Assembly (NCBI GenBank): GCA_029556545.1
Contig: JAKQEQ010000037.1
Span: 19,602-83,601 of the forward strand
DNA length: 64,000 bases
Direction: 5' to 3'
DNA from: Candidatus Hydrogenedentota bacterium
GTDB taxonomy: Bacteria; Hydrogenedentota; Hydrogenedentia; Hydrogenedentales; JAGMZX01
The notes under the pieces were generated by a model that did not search any database, was not told the DNA's origin, and saw only the letters and a list, made by a program, of their open reading frames with translations. Below, piece by piece: positions 8,988 to 17,369 of this stretch. Numbering within the stretch: the first letter of the stretch is position 1; each line of letters opens with the position of its first letter. The position numbers and the translations under genes were made by a program.

Positions 8988-9530
8988 ATGGATCTGCTGG
9001 ATCTTCTGCTTGAGGATGGCTTCAAACCGTTGCGCAAGACGGTGAACGAATGGGCGTCGCCTTGTCCATGGTGTCCGGACCACGGGCGGGATCGGTTCAT
9101 CATCAGACGGACAGGATCCGTTCTGCGGTTCTGGTGCCGTCGTTGCGGACGCCGTGGTGCGGCGTATACGTATCTCGTCGAGTTCCGGCAACTGGCTCCC
9201 GAAGCGGCACGGCGAATCCTCGGCGTGTCCGAGCAGGAAATGCGGCGGCTTCAAGGTGATTCCTCACACCCCAATTCGCGTAGCAATTCGGACGCACGCC
9301 GCCGCCCTCCACTGATTTGGCGGGAGAAGGCGTGGCTGACCGTCCTGGCGTGTGAGCGTGAGCTATGGTCCGGCTCACAGAAGACCGAGGACGTTCTTCA
9401 TTGGCTCAGAGATGAGCGCGGTCTGTCGGACGAGACAATCAAGGAATTCCGTCTCGGTTATGTGGCGCGAACTGTCTTCCGCGAGCGCGAGAGTTGGGGC
9501 CTGTCCGACTCCAGAGAGGTACGCGAATGA
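8988..9530 (+). CDS. CHC2-type zinc-finger primase N-terminal half
   Basis: 180 residues. Cys26-x2-Cys29 with a nearby His32, then Cys50-x2-Cys53 in FWCRRC, is the DnaG-type CHC2 zinc ribbon that recognises template DNA. Residues 140-175 (LRDERGLSDETIKEFRLGYV) match the start of the Toprim_N region of DnaG-like primases. The protein then stops and the rest of that region continues in another frame in the next gene, which overlaps by ATGA. The ATG at 8988 is chosen because the zinc finger starts soon after it and it lies 8 bases past the previous stop. It probably works together with the downstream Toprim-polymerase protein. Confidence 0.8.
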   Translation: MDLLDLLLEDGFKPLRKTVNEWASPCPWCPDHGRDRFIIRRTGSVLRFWCRRCGRRGAAYTYLVEFRQLAPEAARRILGVSEQEMRRLQGDSSHPNSRSNSDARRRPPLIWREKAWLTVLACERELWSGSQKTEDVLHWLRDERGLSDETIKEFRLGYVARTVFRERESWGLSDSREVRE

Positions 9531-12067
9531 GCGTGTTCGTTCTTCCAGAAGGCTTGCTGTTTCCCCACGTCGAGGCAGACGGCGTGACCGGGGAGGTCTC
9601 TGTTGGTCGCCTGAGAATACGGAAGGCCGAACAGAGCGGCTCGAAGTATCACACGGTGGCGGGTTCCAGCATGACGCCCCTCTGCATCGGCCTGCGCCGG
9701 ACGTTCCCGGTTGTCGTAGTCGAATCGGATCTGGACGCGATGCTCGTGTCGCAGGAGGCTGGCGACCTTGTCGGGGTTGTCGCCTTGGGGTCCGTGACCA
9801 ACCGCCCGGATGAGGAGACGTTCCGCATTCTCAGGAGGGTCCCCCTGATCATCGTGTCCTTGGATAGCGATCCTCCTGCGGCGCGGGAATCGCGGCAGTA
9901 CTGGGAGCGGCATTTCCCTCGGAGCGTACGCTGCCCCATACCGCGAAGGTTCGGGAAGGACCCCGGGGAGGCCTTCCGCAACGGCCTCGACATCCGAACG
10001 TGGGTTGTCAGCGCCCTCAAGATGGCCGATTGGTCGCTGCCAGACGAGGAAGATTTGGACGCAACGCGCCTGAGCGCCTGCGATGTGCATGGCCCATCCG
10101 ATCCGCTTCCCATTGAGGACGACAAGCCTGACGACTACGCAGCACCGGCGTGTGACGCGCCCGTTGCCGTTGCGTCCTCCGGGGAATCGCCCGCACCGGC
10201 GTGTGCGGTCGGCGAGACCCCGCCCGACGAAGGTCCAGAGGGTTCTCTTGCTCCGGTTCCGACGTTTGAGTACATCACGGACGACGACCACGCGCGGAAG
10301 GCCGTGGCGTCTCTGCTGGAGGCACCGAGCCCGTACGGGGCCGATATCGAAACAGCGAAGCACCCTGATTATGCCGGGCATCCCCAGAGCGGCCTGGACC
10401 CCCACCTCTCGCGCATCCGCTTGGTGCAGATTTGCGCAGCGGGCCTGCCCATCTATGTGTTCGACTTCTCCGGGATCGACCCGAGTATCCTAGCGCCGCT
10501 GTGGGACCGCCCGATGGTCTTCCACAACGCCCTTTTCGATATCCGCCATATCCTTCACTCCGGCGCGAATCCGTCCAAGGTCGGCTGCACGATGCTGATG
10601 GACAATGCCCTGGCGGGGGGGATGCGCGGCCTCGCCGACCTCGCGGAGGACTATCTCGGACTCGCGGTTTCCAAGGCGGAGCAGACATCAGACTGGAATG
10701 CCCCACACCTGACAGAAGATCAGCTTGCTTATGCCGCCCTCGATGCCTGCTTGGTTCTTCAGCTCTATCACATACTCCGGGAACGGCTCGCGGGCGAGGG
10801 GCTCGGGCGATGCTACGCGTTGATGCGCGACGCGCAGCGCGCCGTCGCCGAGACGATGCTGGCGGGGCTCGGTTTCGACGTCGCGGCGCACGCCGACGTG
10901 GTCCGCGAGTGGGAGGCTCAGCGGGACACGGCGAAGGCGAGGGTGGTCGAGGTACTTGGCCCTGACATTGACCGAAACAGCCCTACTCAGGTGGCCCGGT
11001 GGTTCGAGACCCACCTTGACGAGGGAACGTTGCGGGAGTTGCCTCGAACGAAGACGGGGCAAATCTCCACGGCGGCGGAGTCCCTGGCCGCCATCGGTAA
11101 TCATCCCGCTGTGCGTAGCTTGATCGAGTACAAAGCTGTCCAGACGCTCTTGTCCACGTTCGGCGCGCCGTACGCTCGGCATGTGAACCCCGTGACCCGC
11201 CGCCTTCACGGTGGTTTTCGTTTCTGCACCTCCACGGGTCGCATGAGATGCAAGAATCCCAATGTTCAGAACGCCCCAAGGCAGCAGTCTTTCCGCGCCC
11301 TTTTTGTGGCCAAGCCCGGTCACGTTCTTCTAAAGGCCGACTACAACCAGATGCAGCTTAGAGTGGTGGCCGAGCTTTCCCAGGACGCCACCATGCTCGA
11401 AATCTTCCGGGAGGGGCGGGACATCCACCGCCTGACCGCCGCCGCTATCACCGGCAAGATGCCGTCCGAGGTGACGAAGTCTGAGAGGAGTGCTGCCAAA
11501 AAGAGCAACTTTGGTTTCATCTTTGGAATCGGACCGAAGAGATTTCGTATGGATGTTATGGAGGAATATAGTATAGATATGACATTTGAAGAAGCAAAGC
11601 AAATTCGCAGCATCTTCTTCAGGACCTATCCGGGCGTTGAGAGATGGCACAGGTGGCTGTCCGCACGTGCCAAGCAGACCTGGAGTGTCACGACGCCGGG
11701 CGGTCGTGTCCGCAGATTTCCGCGAAAGGGGAACCAGCCGCCCTACACGGAAGTGCTCAATACGCCCGTGCAGGGCGGCGAGGCCGAGGTCCTGCTATCG
11801 GCGCTGGCCCTGTTCCCCGAGCGGCTCGGGGGGCTGGACGCCAAACTCGTGAATGTCGTTCATGACGAGGTCCTGTTCGAGGTCGCAGAGGCGGACGTCT
11901 CCAAGGCGGTTCCCATTATCGAGGCCGTCATGGTCGAGGCCATGCAAGCCGTCTTCCCGGATTGCAGCACCAGGAATCTGGTGGATATCTCTGTAGGCAA
12001 GGACTGGGGTAATACGGCGAAGTACTGCGCCGACTCCGTGGCGGGCTGCGCCGGATTGGAGGGTTGA
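9527..12067 (+). CDS. Toprim-exonuclease-family A DNA polymerase fusion
   Basis: 846 residues. Residues 1-165 carry a Toprim-like domain: Glu66 in VVVVESDLDA, Asp111 to Asp115 in VSLDSD, then GKDPGEA. After a Pro/Ala-rich linker, a DEDD 3'-5' exonuclease begins (DIET at 273-276, FHNALFD ending at 338, and AYAALDA near 402-407). The polymerase region has motif A KADYNQMQLR (Asp605), motif B KKSNFGFIFG (near 658-667) and motif C HDE (779-781). All catalytic acids are present. The start overlaps the primase zinc-finger gene by ATGA, with GAGAGG 7 bases upstream, implying coupled translation. Bases 11500-11640, around motif B, are clearly more A+T-rich than the rest. Confidence 0.85.
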   Translation: MSVFVLPEGLLFPHVEADGVTGEVSVGRLRIRKAEQSGSKYHTVAGSSMTPLCIGLRRTFPVVVVESDLDAMLVSQEAGDLVGVVALGSVTNRPDEETFRILRRVPLIIVSLDSDPPAARESRQYWERHFPRSVRCPIPRRFGKDPGEAFRNGLDIRTWVVSALKMADWSLPDEEDLDATRLSACDVHGPSDPLPIEDDKPDDYAAPACDAPVAVASSGESPAPACAVGETPPDEGPEGSLAPVPTFEYITDDDHARKAVASLLEAPSPYGADIETAKHPDYAGHPQSGLDPHLSRIRLVQICAAGLPIYVFDFSGIDPSILAPLWDRPMVFHNALFDIRHILHSGANPSKVGCTMLMDNALAGGMRGLADLAEDYLGLAVSKAEQTSDWNAPHLTEDQLAYAALDACLVLQLYHILRERLAGEGLGRCYALMRDAQRAVAETMLAGLGFDVAAHADVVREWEAQRDTAKARVVEVLGPDIDRNSPTQVARWFETHLDEGTLRELPRTKTGQISTAAESLAAIGNHPAVRSLIEYKAVQTLLSTFGAPYARHVNPVTRRLHGGFRFCTSTGRMRCKNPNVQNAPRQQSFRALFVAKPGHVLLKADYNQMQLRVVAELSQDATMLEIFREGRDIHRLTAAAITGKMPSEVTKSERSAAKKSNFGFIFGIGPKRFRMDVMEEYSIDMTFEEAKQIRSIFFRTYPGVERWHRWLSARAKQTWSVTTPGGRVRRFPRKGNQPPYTEVLNTPVQGGEAEVLLSALALFPERLGGLDAKLVNVVHDEVLFEVAEADVSKAVPIIEAVMVEAMQAVFPDCSTRNLVDISVGKDWGNTAKYCADSVAGCAGLEG

Positions 12068-12089
12068 CGTGAGAACGGAATTCAGAAGG
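12016..12089 (+). repeat. Copy A of a local direct repeat (polymerase 3' end plus leader)
   Basis: The last 16 or so codons of the polymerase gene and the bases after its stop align with 12879-12952. Long shared blocks include GACTCCGTGG, GGGCTGCGCCGGA and CGTGAGAACGGAAT, broken by scattered substitutions and small indels. Copy B is not coding for a polymerase tail. Confidence 0.8.
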
Positions 12090-12272
12090 CACAGGTTTCA
12101 CTTGCGCGGCCCTCCCGCCTTCGGGGGTGGCGTTCTGCCGCGTCCGACTTGGTCCGGGCGGGGTTCGGAGGCCGCGCGAGCATGGCGTGGGCCAGCATCT
12201 GATGGGCAGAGAGAACTCCTGGCAATTGGTGCCAGGAGGAAGGCGCGAAAGGCGCATTGAGAGGAATACGAC

Positions 12273-12824
12273 ATGAGTAAGAACGGAAAGACAAACAAGT
12301 CGATTGTTCGGGAGGCCGCCGACGACAGTTCCATCTGCTACGACAACCAGGCTGCCGACGGCCTGTACGAGGTCCACGTCGACAGCACGTGGGACCAGGC
12401 GGTGCTGGAGCGGAGCGGCGAGCTCTATCACCGCGTCTGCGTCGCGATGAGTGCGCGGACGGAGGACGGCGTCGAGGTGGGACTGTTCCGCGCGTACGAG
12501 GTGCGCCGGGCAGCGGACGTGCGCGACCTGCGCTGCCTCGCGGCCCAGGTGGACCTGCCTTTGAATGACGAGCGGGACATCCCGGAGCTGATCAAGCGGC
12601 TCTGGTACGAGCGGTTCAAGGTCTTGTTGTCGACGGACGACGGCGGCCGCCGGATCGTGCACTTCATCGACAAGGCACCCGGCGACCGCGACGTTCCGGA
12701 CGCACGCGACGGGGACAACATCTGGGACCATGCGTGGCATCATGAACTTCGCCGGGAGGAAGGGTTCAACAGGCACCTGAGGGAGCACGGATACGGCTAC
12801 CTGCTGCCGCAGTCTGCCCGCTGA
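12273..12824 (+). CDS. Protein of unknown function following the polymerase gene
   Basis: 183 residues, acidic, with no signal peptide or membrane segment. The middle has an alternating beta-like segment (LYHRVCVAMSARTEDGVEVG) and a helical region around RDIPELIKRLWYERF. GAGAGGA stands about 10 bases before the ATG. It is preceded by a 205-base gap and followed within 14 bases by a perfect hairpin. I recognise no family; position alone links it to the mobile replication module. Confidence 0.6.
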   Translation: MSKNGKTNKSIVREAADDSSICYDNQAADGLYEVHVDSTWDQAVLERSGELYHRVCVAMSARTEDGVEVGLFRAYEVRRAADVRDLRCLAAQVDLPLNDERDIPELIKRLWYERFKVLLSTDDGGRRIVHFIDKAPGDRDVPDARDGDNIWDHAWHHELRREEGFNRHLREHGYGYLLPQSAR

Positions 12825-12838
12825 ACCGCAGAAACTGT

Positions 12839-12878
12839 GGGCGATGGGGCCTGCGGAATCCCGCAGGCCCCATCGCCC
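12839..12878. terminator. Perfect 18-bp stem-loop after the 183-residue gene
   Basis: Arms 12839-12856 and 12861-12878 pair perfectly around the loop AATC, starting 14 bases past the stop at 12824. There is no T tract afterwards, so it is not a textbook intrinsic terminator. It could instead protect the 3' end, terminate in a Rho-assisted way, or be a recombination structure. It directly abuts copy B of the local duplication. Confidence 0.55.
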
Positions 12879-12952
12879 GGCGAGTACGGCGCAGACTCCG
12901 TGGTGGGCTGCGCCGGACGAAGAAGTTGCCGTGAGAACGGAATCCGAAAAGG
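12879..12952 (+). repeat. Copy B of the local direct repeat, now the leader of the next gene
   Basis: It aligns with 12016-12089. In this copy the repeat ends in AAAAGGAG, the ribosome binding site for the ATG at 12961, so the duplicated sequence serves as a gene leader. Confidence 0.8.
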
Positions 12953-12960
12953 AGAACGAG

Positions 12961-13485
12961 ATGTCTATGCGATTGCAGATCATCAAGACTGGCGTCGCGC
13001 GGCCCGTCGCCGCGAGTTGGTATTCAAGGTGTGGGCTTACCGCGTGGAACGACTACAGCATGGGCAGGCACGACGGGGAGCTGTACATCTGCCTTAGGGG
13101 CTTCAGGGTCGGCGGCTTCGATTCGCCGGGGAAATCAACCGAGAAGTGGGTCCCCTTCTCGGTGTTCGTCCCTATTCTCGATCTGTGGCCCCGCGACAGG
13201 GCGCAGGCTTGGTCCTCGGCCATGCTGAAAGGGCTGGTCCCGCCCAACCACAACAACCAGGCCCGATTCGTAGCGGTCCTACGGGCCGAGAAACTCCTGC
13301 TCGAATGCGTGGGGGTGCCCGCGAACCCGCTCATGCCCAAGTGCGCGCGCGCCGGATACGCCAGCGTCCGCAACCGGGGCACCACTATCGCGGGCTACGT
13401 GCAGCGGATGCTCAAGAGGAGGCCGAGACGGGAGATATTCGTCGACGTGCCCGACGATATGATTTGGACGCCAAGAGGCAAGTGA
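12961..13485 (+). CDS. Basic protein of unknown function at the end of the replication module
   Basis: 174 residues, start chosen at ATG 12961 because AAAAGGAG lies about 8 bases upstream; a longer frame upstream would read through the duplicated leader and is unlikely. The N-terminal half is rich in aromatic and Gly residues, and the C-terminal half is strongly basic (RMLKRRPRR near 155-163), suggesting nucleic acid binding. No catalytic motif, signal peptide or membrane helix is seen. No family is recognised. Confidence 0.6.
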   Translation: MSMRLQIIKTGVARPVAASWYSRCGLTAWNDYSMGRHDGELYICLRGFRVGGFDSPGKSTEKWVPFSVFVPILDLWPRDRAQAWSSAMLKGLVPPNHNNQARFVAVLRAEKLLLECVGVPANPLMPKCARAGYASVRNRGTTIAGYVQRMLKRRPRREIFVDVPDDMIWTPRGK

Positions 13486-13524
13486 CGGGACCGGCCGGTT
13501 GGATGGCTCGCGTGGAGATGTAAA

Positions 13525-13578
13525 GGCGCGTGGCGGAGTCCGGTTCGTCAACCGGACATCCATTCGTAGGCACGCGCC
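13525..13578. other. Nested inverted-repeat structure at the left edge of the direct repeat
   Basis: An outer stem GGCGCGTG (13525-13532) pairs with CACGCGCC (13571-13578). Inside it GTCCGGTT (13538-13545) pairs with AACCGGAC (13550-13557) around the loop CGTC. The structure ends 2 bases before the 180-bp direct repeat. It could be a terminator of the rightward genes, a small structured RNA or a recombination site. Confidence 0.55.
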
Positions 13579-13580
13579 GT

Positions 13581-13760
13581 CCCCGACTGTCCTCCCACGG
13601 TCCACCGGCGTGATGTGGCGCGGAGCGGGGTTCCGGCTTCCGGCGGGAAACGGGCGGGCGGTTCTGCGCTTCGGCGGCGGCGGGCGGGAGTGCAGGCGGG
13701 GCCTGCTTTCCCATGGAAACGCTGGGGTTGGGCGCGGGGGCGGGCCGGGGGCGCGTCCGG
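13581..13760 (+). repeat. Left copy of a ~180-bp direct repeat
   Basis: It aligns along its whole length with 21225-21405 in the same orientation. Both begin CCCCGACTGTCCTCCCACGG, share CGGAGCGGGGTTCCGGCTTC and a GGCGGCGGCGGGCGGGA core, and differ by scattered substitutions and short indels. It separates the rightward replication module from the leftward helicase/ATPase operon. It may be a dispersed genomic repeat or a trace of how the operon was inserted. Confidence 0.85.
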
Positions 13761-13969
13761 AGCCATCGAGCCTTTCCTCGCCCCACAAGGCGAGGCCCCA
13801 TTGAAGCTCTGTCTCTGTCTCTGTGTGCGCTGCGGCAGCCCCCTGCTATGACGTGCTCATCTCGTGGCTTAGTATGTCTCACCGCGATATTTTCCACCGC
13901 GGTGATAGGTGGTATCATCTCTCACGGACAGCCTGTGTAATCGTTGTGCCGCGATTCCGGCGTCAAGGC

Positions 13970-14200
13970 TTGGCTGCCCTCAATGATAATCAAAAGGAAA
14001 TCATCTGCCACCTCTGCCAAACCCTCGCTCGTCCAGAACCATCTTGGGTACCTGCGACAGAGATCTCTGGATTCGCCCGTCTGAAGGCTTACCCAGGTCG
14101 GGTGCAAGCGGAACGACGGGCAATACCACTACGAATATGACCGGATTCGCGCCATGCGGAGATCTATTGACAACTCCGAACAGACCTCTGCAGGCGATGC
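13970..14200 (+). pseudogene. Possible frameshifted remnant of a small winged-helix-like gene
   Basis: One forward frame reads LAALNDNQKEIICHLCQTLA and then WVPATEIS, which looks like the start of a small helix-turn-helix protein. About 30 codons later the +1 frame reads CKRNDGQYHYEYDRIRAMRR, which looks like its C-terminal part. No single frame joins them and no start with a good ribosome binding site is seen. A broken regulator or cargo gene is one reading; chance is the other. Confidence 0.3.
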
Positions 14201-14201
14201 A

Positions 14202-17200
14202 CTACACACCGCGCCTCTCCGACACCATCGCCCGCAGGTCGATGGCATGGCTTTGGACGAAGCGGATGGTTGCAGATTCCTCGCCAAGCGTGACGGGCAA
14301 CTCCAGGGCGTCGCCGATTTGGGCAAAGGCATCCCGGAGTGTGTCTCGCGCATCGTCTGATCCATGGAACACGAACTCATCGTACTTAGCCGCGCAGACC
14401 GGGCAAAGGGCAAGGTAGTTGGCGTCAAGTTCCTTCGGCAAATCGAAGGCTTCGACCTTCTCGAAGTAGTGCTTGCCGTTCTTCTCTCGGAAGGGCATCT
14501 CGTCCTGGCAGATCTGGCAAATCAGCTGATCATCGTCATTCGTGTAGAGATCTCGAAGGTACGCTTCCACTTCGGCTTTGCCTTGCGTGCGGCTGGTTCG
14601 GACGCTTCGCTCCCGCTTCTCGTGCTGCTTATCGGGTGCGCCAGCCGCTTTCTCCTTAGCCTTTCTTTTGCGCCGTTCTGGATCAGCGGAGGTCCGCTCC
14701 GGGAACGCGGGTTGCGCTTGCCGGCTTTCCCGCCACCTCTGAAACCCCTCGGGATCCTCTTTCTTCAGCCTGGCCATTTCCTTAGCTTCTTCCAATGAAT
14801 CGAAGCCGACATCTTTTATCGCAGCATCTATGTCTTGCTGCTCAGAAAGCATCACTCCTAGAGCCCTTGCCAGTTGTTCGTTTCTGTTCCAATCTTCAGG
14901 AAGGTCGTGATAGCGCACATCGTTAGGTCTGCGAAATCCACCGGTGCCGTCCGGAATCCACTCCGTGTGATGCAGCAACTGGCCTGCCTTAGAAAACTGC
15001 TCTTCGCGTTTCTGTGGAATGAAATCCTTTGTCACGTACTTGCCATATGTATTGCATTCTTCAACTGTCCCTTTGATGAAACGCAAACGGTTTAAGAGAA
15101 GCTCATTCCAGATGTATGCGCTCTTCTCCATTGAGGCCGGGAGCTCACTCAAAGCAGTTTTCAGATGCTCGATGTCAAAATCTGGATGGAACCCATCAAG
15201 GCATCGAAGTTTGTGAGAATAGGATCGTTCAATGCGAACGAGTTGACCTGCCTTTCCGTCTCCATGGTAAGTCTTCGGGGATGATTGCACACTCATCTGG
15301 CCCAACGCAGACCCAAGAACTTCAATGACATCTTCGTGTACGAGCCACACTTTTTCATTCCCGTGCAGATAAGCCAGGAGCCCGTCGTCTTCTGGAAGCC
15401 AGACATCGCCGGGTTTCTTTAGAGCCAATTGCATGTTGCCAGCATTCTCAGCCTTTATGAATGGCGTCTTACGGCACTCCGTAAGTAAGCGCTCAGTCTT
15501 CTCCTTAGAGTCACTTAACAGTGCGCTGACTATACGTTTGAGCTCTGCGGAAGTAGGAAAATCTACGGTTTCAAGATCGGGAGCAGTCTGATACTTTGAG
15601 AGGATGGTCCTGATTACGCGTTCAATCCTATCAAGCTCTTGTACTCCTACTTCGCTCAGAAACGTCTTGGCTTTCTCCTTCTGACTGTCATCGCTTCCAC
15701 TAGAATAGACGCCGCTCGCGACTCGGGGAAACTCGTCTTCGTGCTCAACCCCGTCGGTCGGGAAGAAGCATTCGCTTCCCTTGCGATAAGTCTCATCACT
15801 GCATCGAACAAGAGCAAGATTCTTAATAGTCGTTGTTCTTTCCGTCTTTGCATAGCTAGGAGGCGCATTCAGGTACTCATTCAACATGGAATATAGCGCT
15901 TGATGCCATCTTTCATCCTTGCTACCCATCCATTGCCCCAGGGCATCCTTGTTCAGCCTGCCCAATGCTTTCACGACTGCGGCTGTGTCCCATTGCTCAA
16001 TACCGAGCATCGACGAAAAGTTGTCCTCACGCTGATTGCGCTGGGGGGGATTGGAAGCCCATATCGGAGCAACATAGTTGTCACCCAAGAGCGTGAGCAT
16101 ATCGTCATCATCAATAAGGTCCGAGAGTGCCTTCGTGCCCCGAAAGATGCCGTCGGCCGCGGCGTGGCTGCCGCGCTTCATGGGGACAAGATCCTCTTCC
16201 TTGAATTCCGTAACTAGCCGTCCCATTAGCGGCACGTAGAACTCCGACAGATTGTCCCTGTCGTTGGGAAGTACCGCCAAGGCTCGTACGGTCAGCAAGC
16301 CTTGATCGCGGATCGCGGACATCGATTCGGCCAGCAGCTCGGCCAGGTGATCGCGCAACACATTGTTTCCCGCACAATCGCGGACACTGTCGCGCGCGAC
16401 CGTTGAGGCGAACGGCGCATGGAGATGGAAACGCAGATTGGAGGTTTCTTTGTCCGCCGGGAAATAGATGCATACGCGTCCCGGCTCCATCGCCGCGAGT
16501 TCCCACTCGGGGGTGGCAACCGCGTCGTCGCCTTTCTTTTCCTTGGCACCCGCCTTCGCTGCAACTGGCGACAATCCGAAGGCCACGGCGATGCGGCAGA
16601 GCTTTGTTTTCTCGTCTTCCTTTTCAGACTCTTCGTCTTCAACCTCCACTTCCTTATCGAACTTCAAGAACCAGGTCGATGAAGGGGCAAGTTCGTTCGG
16701 TTGTTGGACGCGAATCTCGTAGCGGTTGTAACCAATGTCGATTCGTTCAATGTAACCGAGCGATGAATCAGGGAGAAGATACTCTATCTTGCGGATGTGC
16801 GTAAGGAAGAGCAAGGTTGTCGCGCCGAGCGCCTTTAACAGTCTTTCGATCTCGCCCTTTGCCTGCTCCGGTCCCTTTTTGTGGTTATCAAACGGCAAGA
16901 TGAATCGCGTTTGCTTGTCCCCCAATTGGCTTCTTGAACGCCCGTTCGGTTCTGGAACCACCATATCACGAATTCTGAAATGAAACTCACCAGATTCGAC
17001 TTCCGGTGTTTCAGTGTAGGCAAACACGGCTTTGAATCCAACGCCGAATTGACCGATACTGGTTGCGTCATCGCGTTTGGTGCTGAACCCGATGCTGGTA
17101 ATGGCATCCACGTTATCGATAGAAAAAAGTCGCTCGCCGTCGTGCTCGAATTCGATGCGATCCTCATGCAGGATAAACCGCACCTCTTGAGCTCGTGCGT

Positions 17201-17369
17201 CCTCGGCATTCTGAAGCAATTCATAAATGAAATGGGCATTGTCCGGATAGAGGTCCGTGAGCAGGCGCTTGAGACCTGCTTCAAATCCGTTCTCTCGGTT
17301 TGCGTCAACCCATTTTCGGCGTTTCAAGGCGATGGACTCGATCGTTTCAGGCATGGCTTCACTATCCAT
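14202..17369 (-). CDS. Sacsin-like GHKL ATPase with C-terminal Cys4 (HNH-like) domain
   Basis: 1055 residues. Residues 43-60 (NAHFIYELLQNAEDARA) hold the N-box of a sacsin-type GHKL ATPase, with Glu50, Asn54 and Asp57. The G-box GQFGVGFKAVF follows at 106-116. A charged acidic linker comes near 225-245, and a basic Lys/Arg-rich segment near 895-925. The end carries Cys951-x2-Cys954 and Cys989-x2-Cys992 in an HNH-like layout, but the usual catalytic His positions are not evident. The ATG overlaps the end of the helicase gene by 8 bases, so the two are translated as a unit. The likely role is a conformational ATPase partner of the helicase in anti-invader defence. G+C is much lower than in the chromosomal part. 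Confidence 0.85.
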   Translation of the reverse strand: MDSEAMPETIESIALKRRKWVDANRENGFEAGLKRLLTDLYPDNAHFIYELLQNAEDARAQEVRFILHEDRIEFEHDGERLFSIDNVDAITSIGFSTKRDDATSIGQFGVGFKAVFAYTETPEVESGEFHFRIRDMVVPEPNGRSRSQLGDKQTRFILPFDNHKKGPEQAKGEIERLLKALGATTLLFLTHIRKIEYLLPDSSLGYIERIDIGYNRYEIRVQQPNELAPSSTWFLKFDKEVEVEDEESEKEDEKTKLCRIAVAFGLSPVAAKAGAKEKKGDDAVATPEWELAAMEPGRVCIYFPADKETSNLRFHLHAPFASTVARDSVRDCAGNNVLRDHLAELLAESMSAIRDQGLLTVRALAVLPNDRDNLSEFYVPLMGRLVTEFKEEDLVPMKRGSHAAADGIFRGTKALSDLIDDDDMLTLLGDNYVAPIWASNPPQRNQREDNFSSMLGIEQWDTAAVVKALGRLNKDALGQWMGSKDERWHQALYSMLNEYLNAPPSYAKTERTTTIKNLALVRCSDETYRKGSECFFPTDGVEHEDEFPRVASGVYSSGSDDSQKEKAKTFLSEVGVQELDRIERVIRTILSKYQTAPDLETVDFPTSAELKRIVSALLSDSKEKTERLLTECRKTPFIKAENAGNMQLALKKPGDVWLPEDDGLLAYLHGNEKVWLVHEDVIEVLGSALGQMSVQSSPKTYHGDGKAGQLVRIERSYSHKLRCLDGFHPDFDIEHLKTALSELPASMEKSAYIWNELLLNRLRFIKGTVEECNTYGKYVTKDFIPQKREEQFSKAGQLLHHTEWIPDGTGGFRRPNDVRYHDLPEDWNRNEQLARALGVMLSEQQDIDAAIKDVGFDSLEEAKEMARLKKEDPEGFQRWRESRQAQPAFPERTSADPERRKRKAKEKAAGAPDKQHEKRERSVRTSRTQGKAEVEAYLRDLYTNDDDQLICQICQDEMPFREKNGKHYFEKVEAFDLPKELDANYLALCPVCAAKYDEFVFHGSDDARDTLRDAFAQIGDALELPVTLGEESATIRFVQSHAIDLRAMVSERRGV

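Noticed and set aside
9494-9526. Upstream extension of the Toprim-polymerase frame
   Set aside because: GAGAGG lies 7 bases before the ATG at 9527, which also forms the ATGA overlap; the extra residues are not Toprim-like.
12069-12260. 63-residue forward frame after the polymerase gene
   Set aside because: It begins inside the duplicated leader segment, is Arg/Gly-rich and lacks a proper ribosome binding site.
13581-13760. Forward and reverse frames across the direct repeat (PPPP/RGG-rich)
   Set aside because: Both copies encode Arg/Pro/Gly-rich frames because of their GC content; the frames differ in stops and have no start signals.
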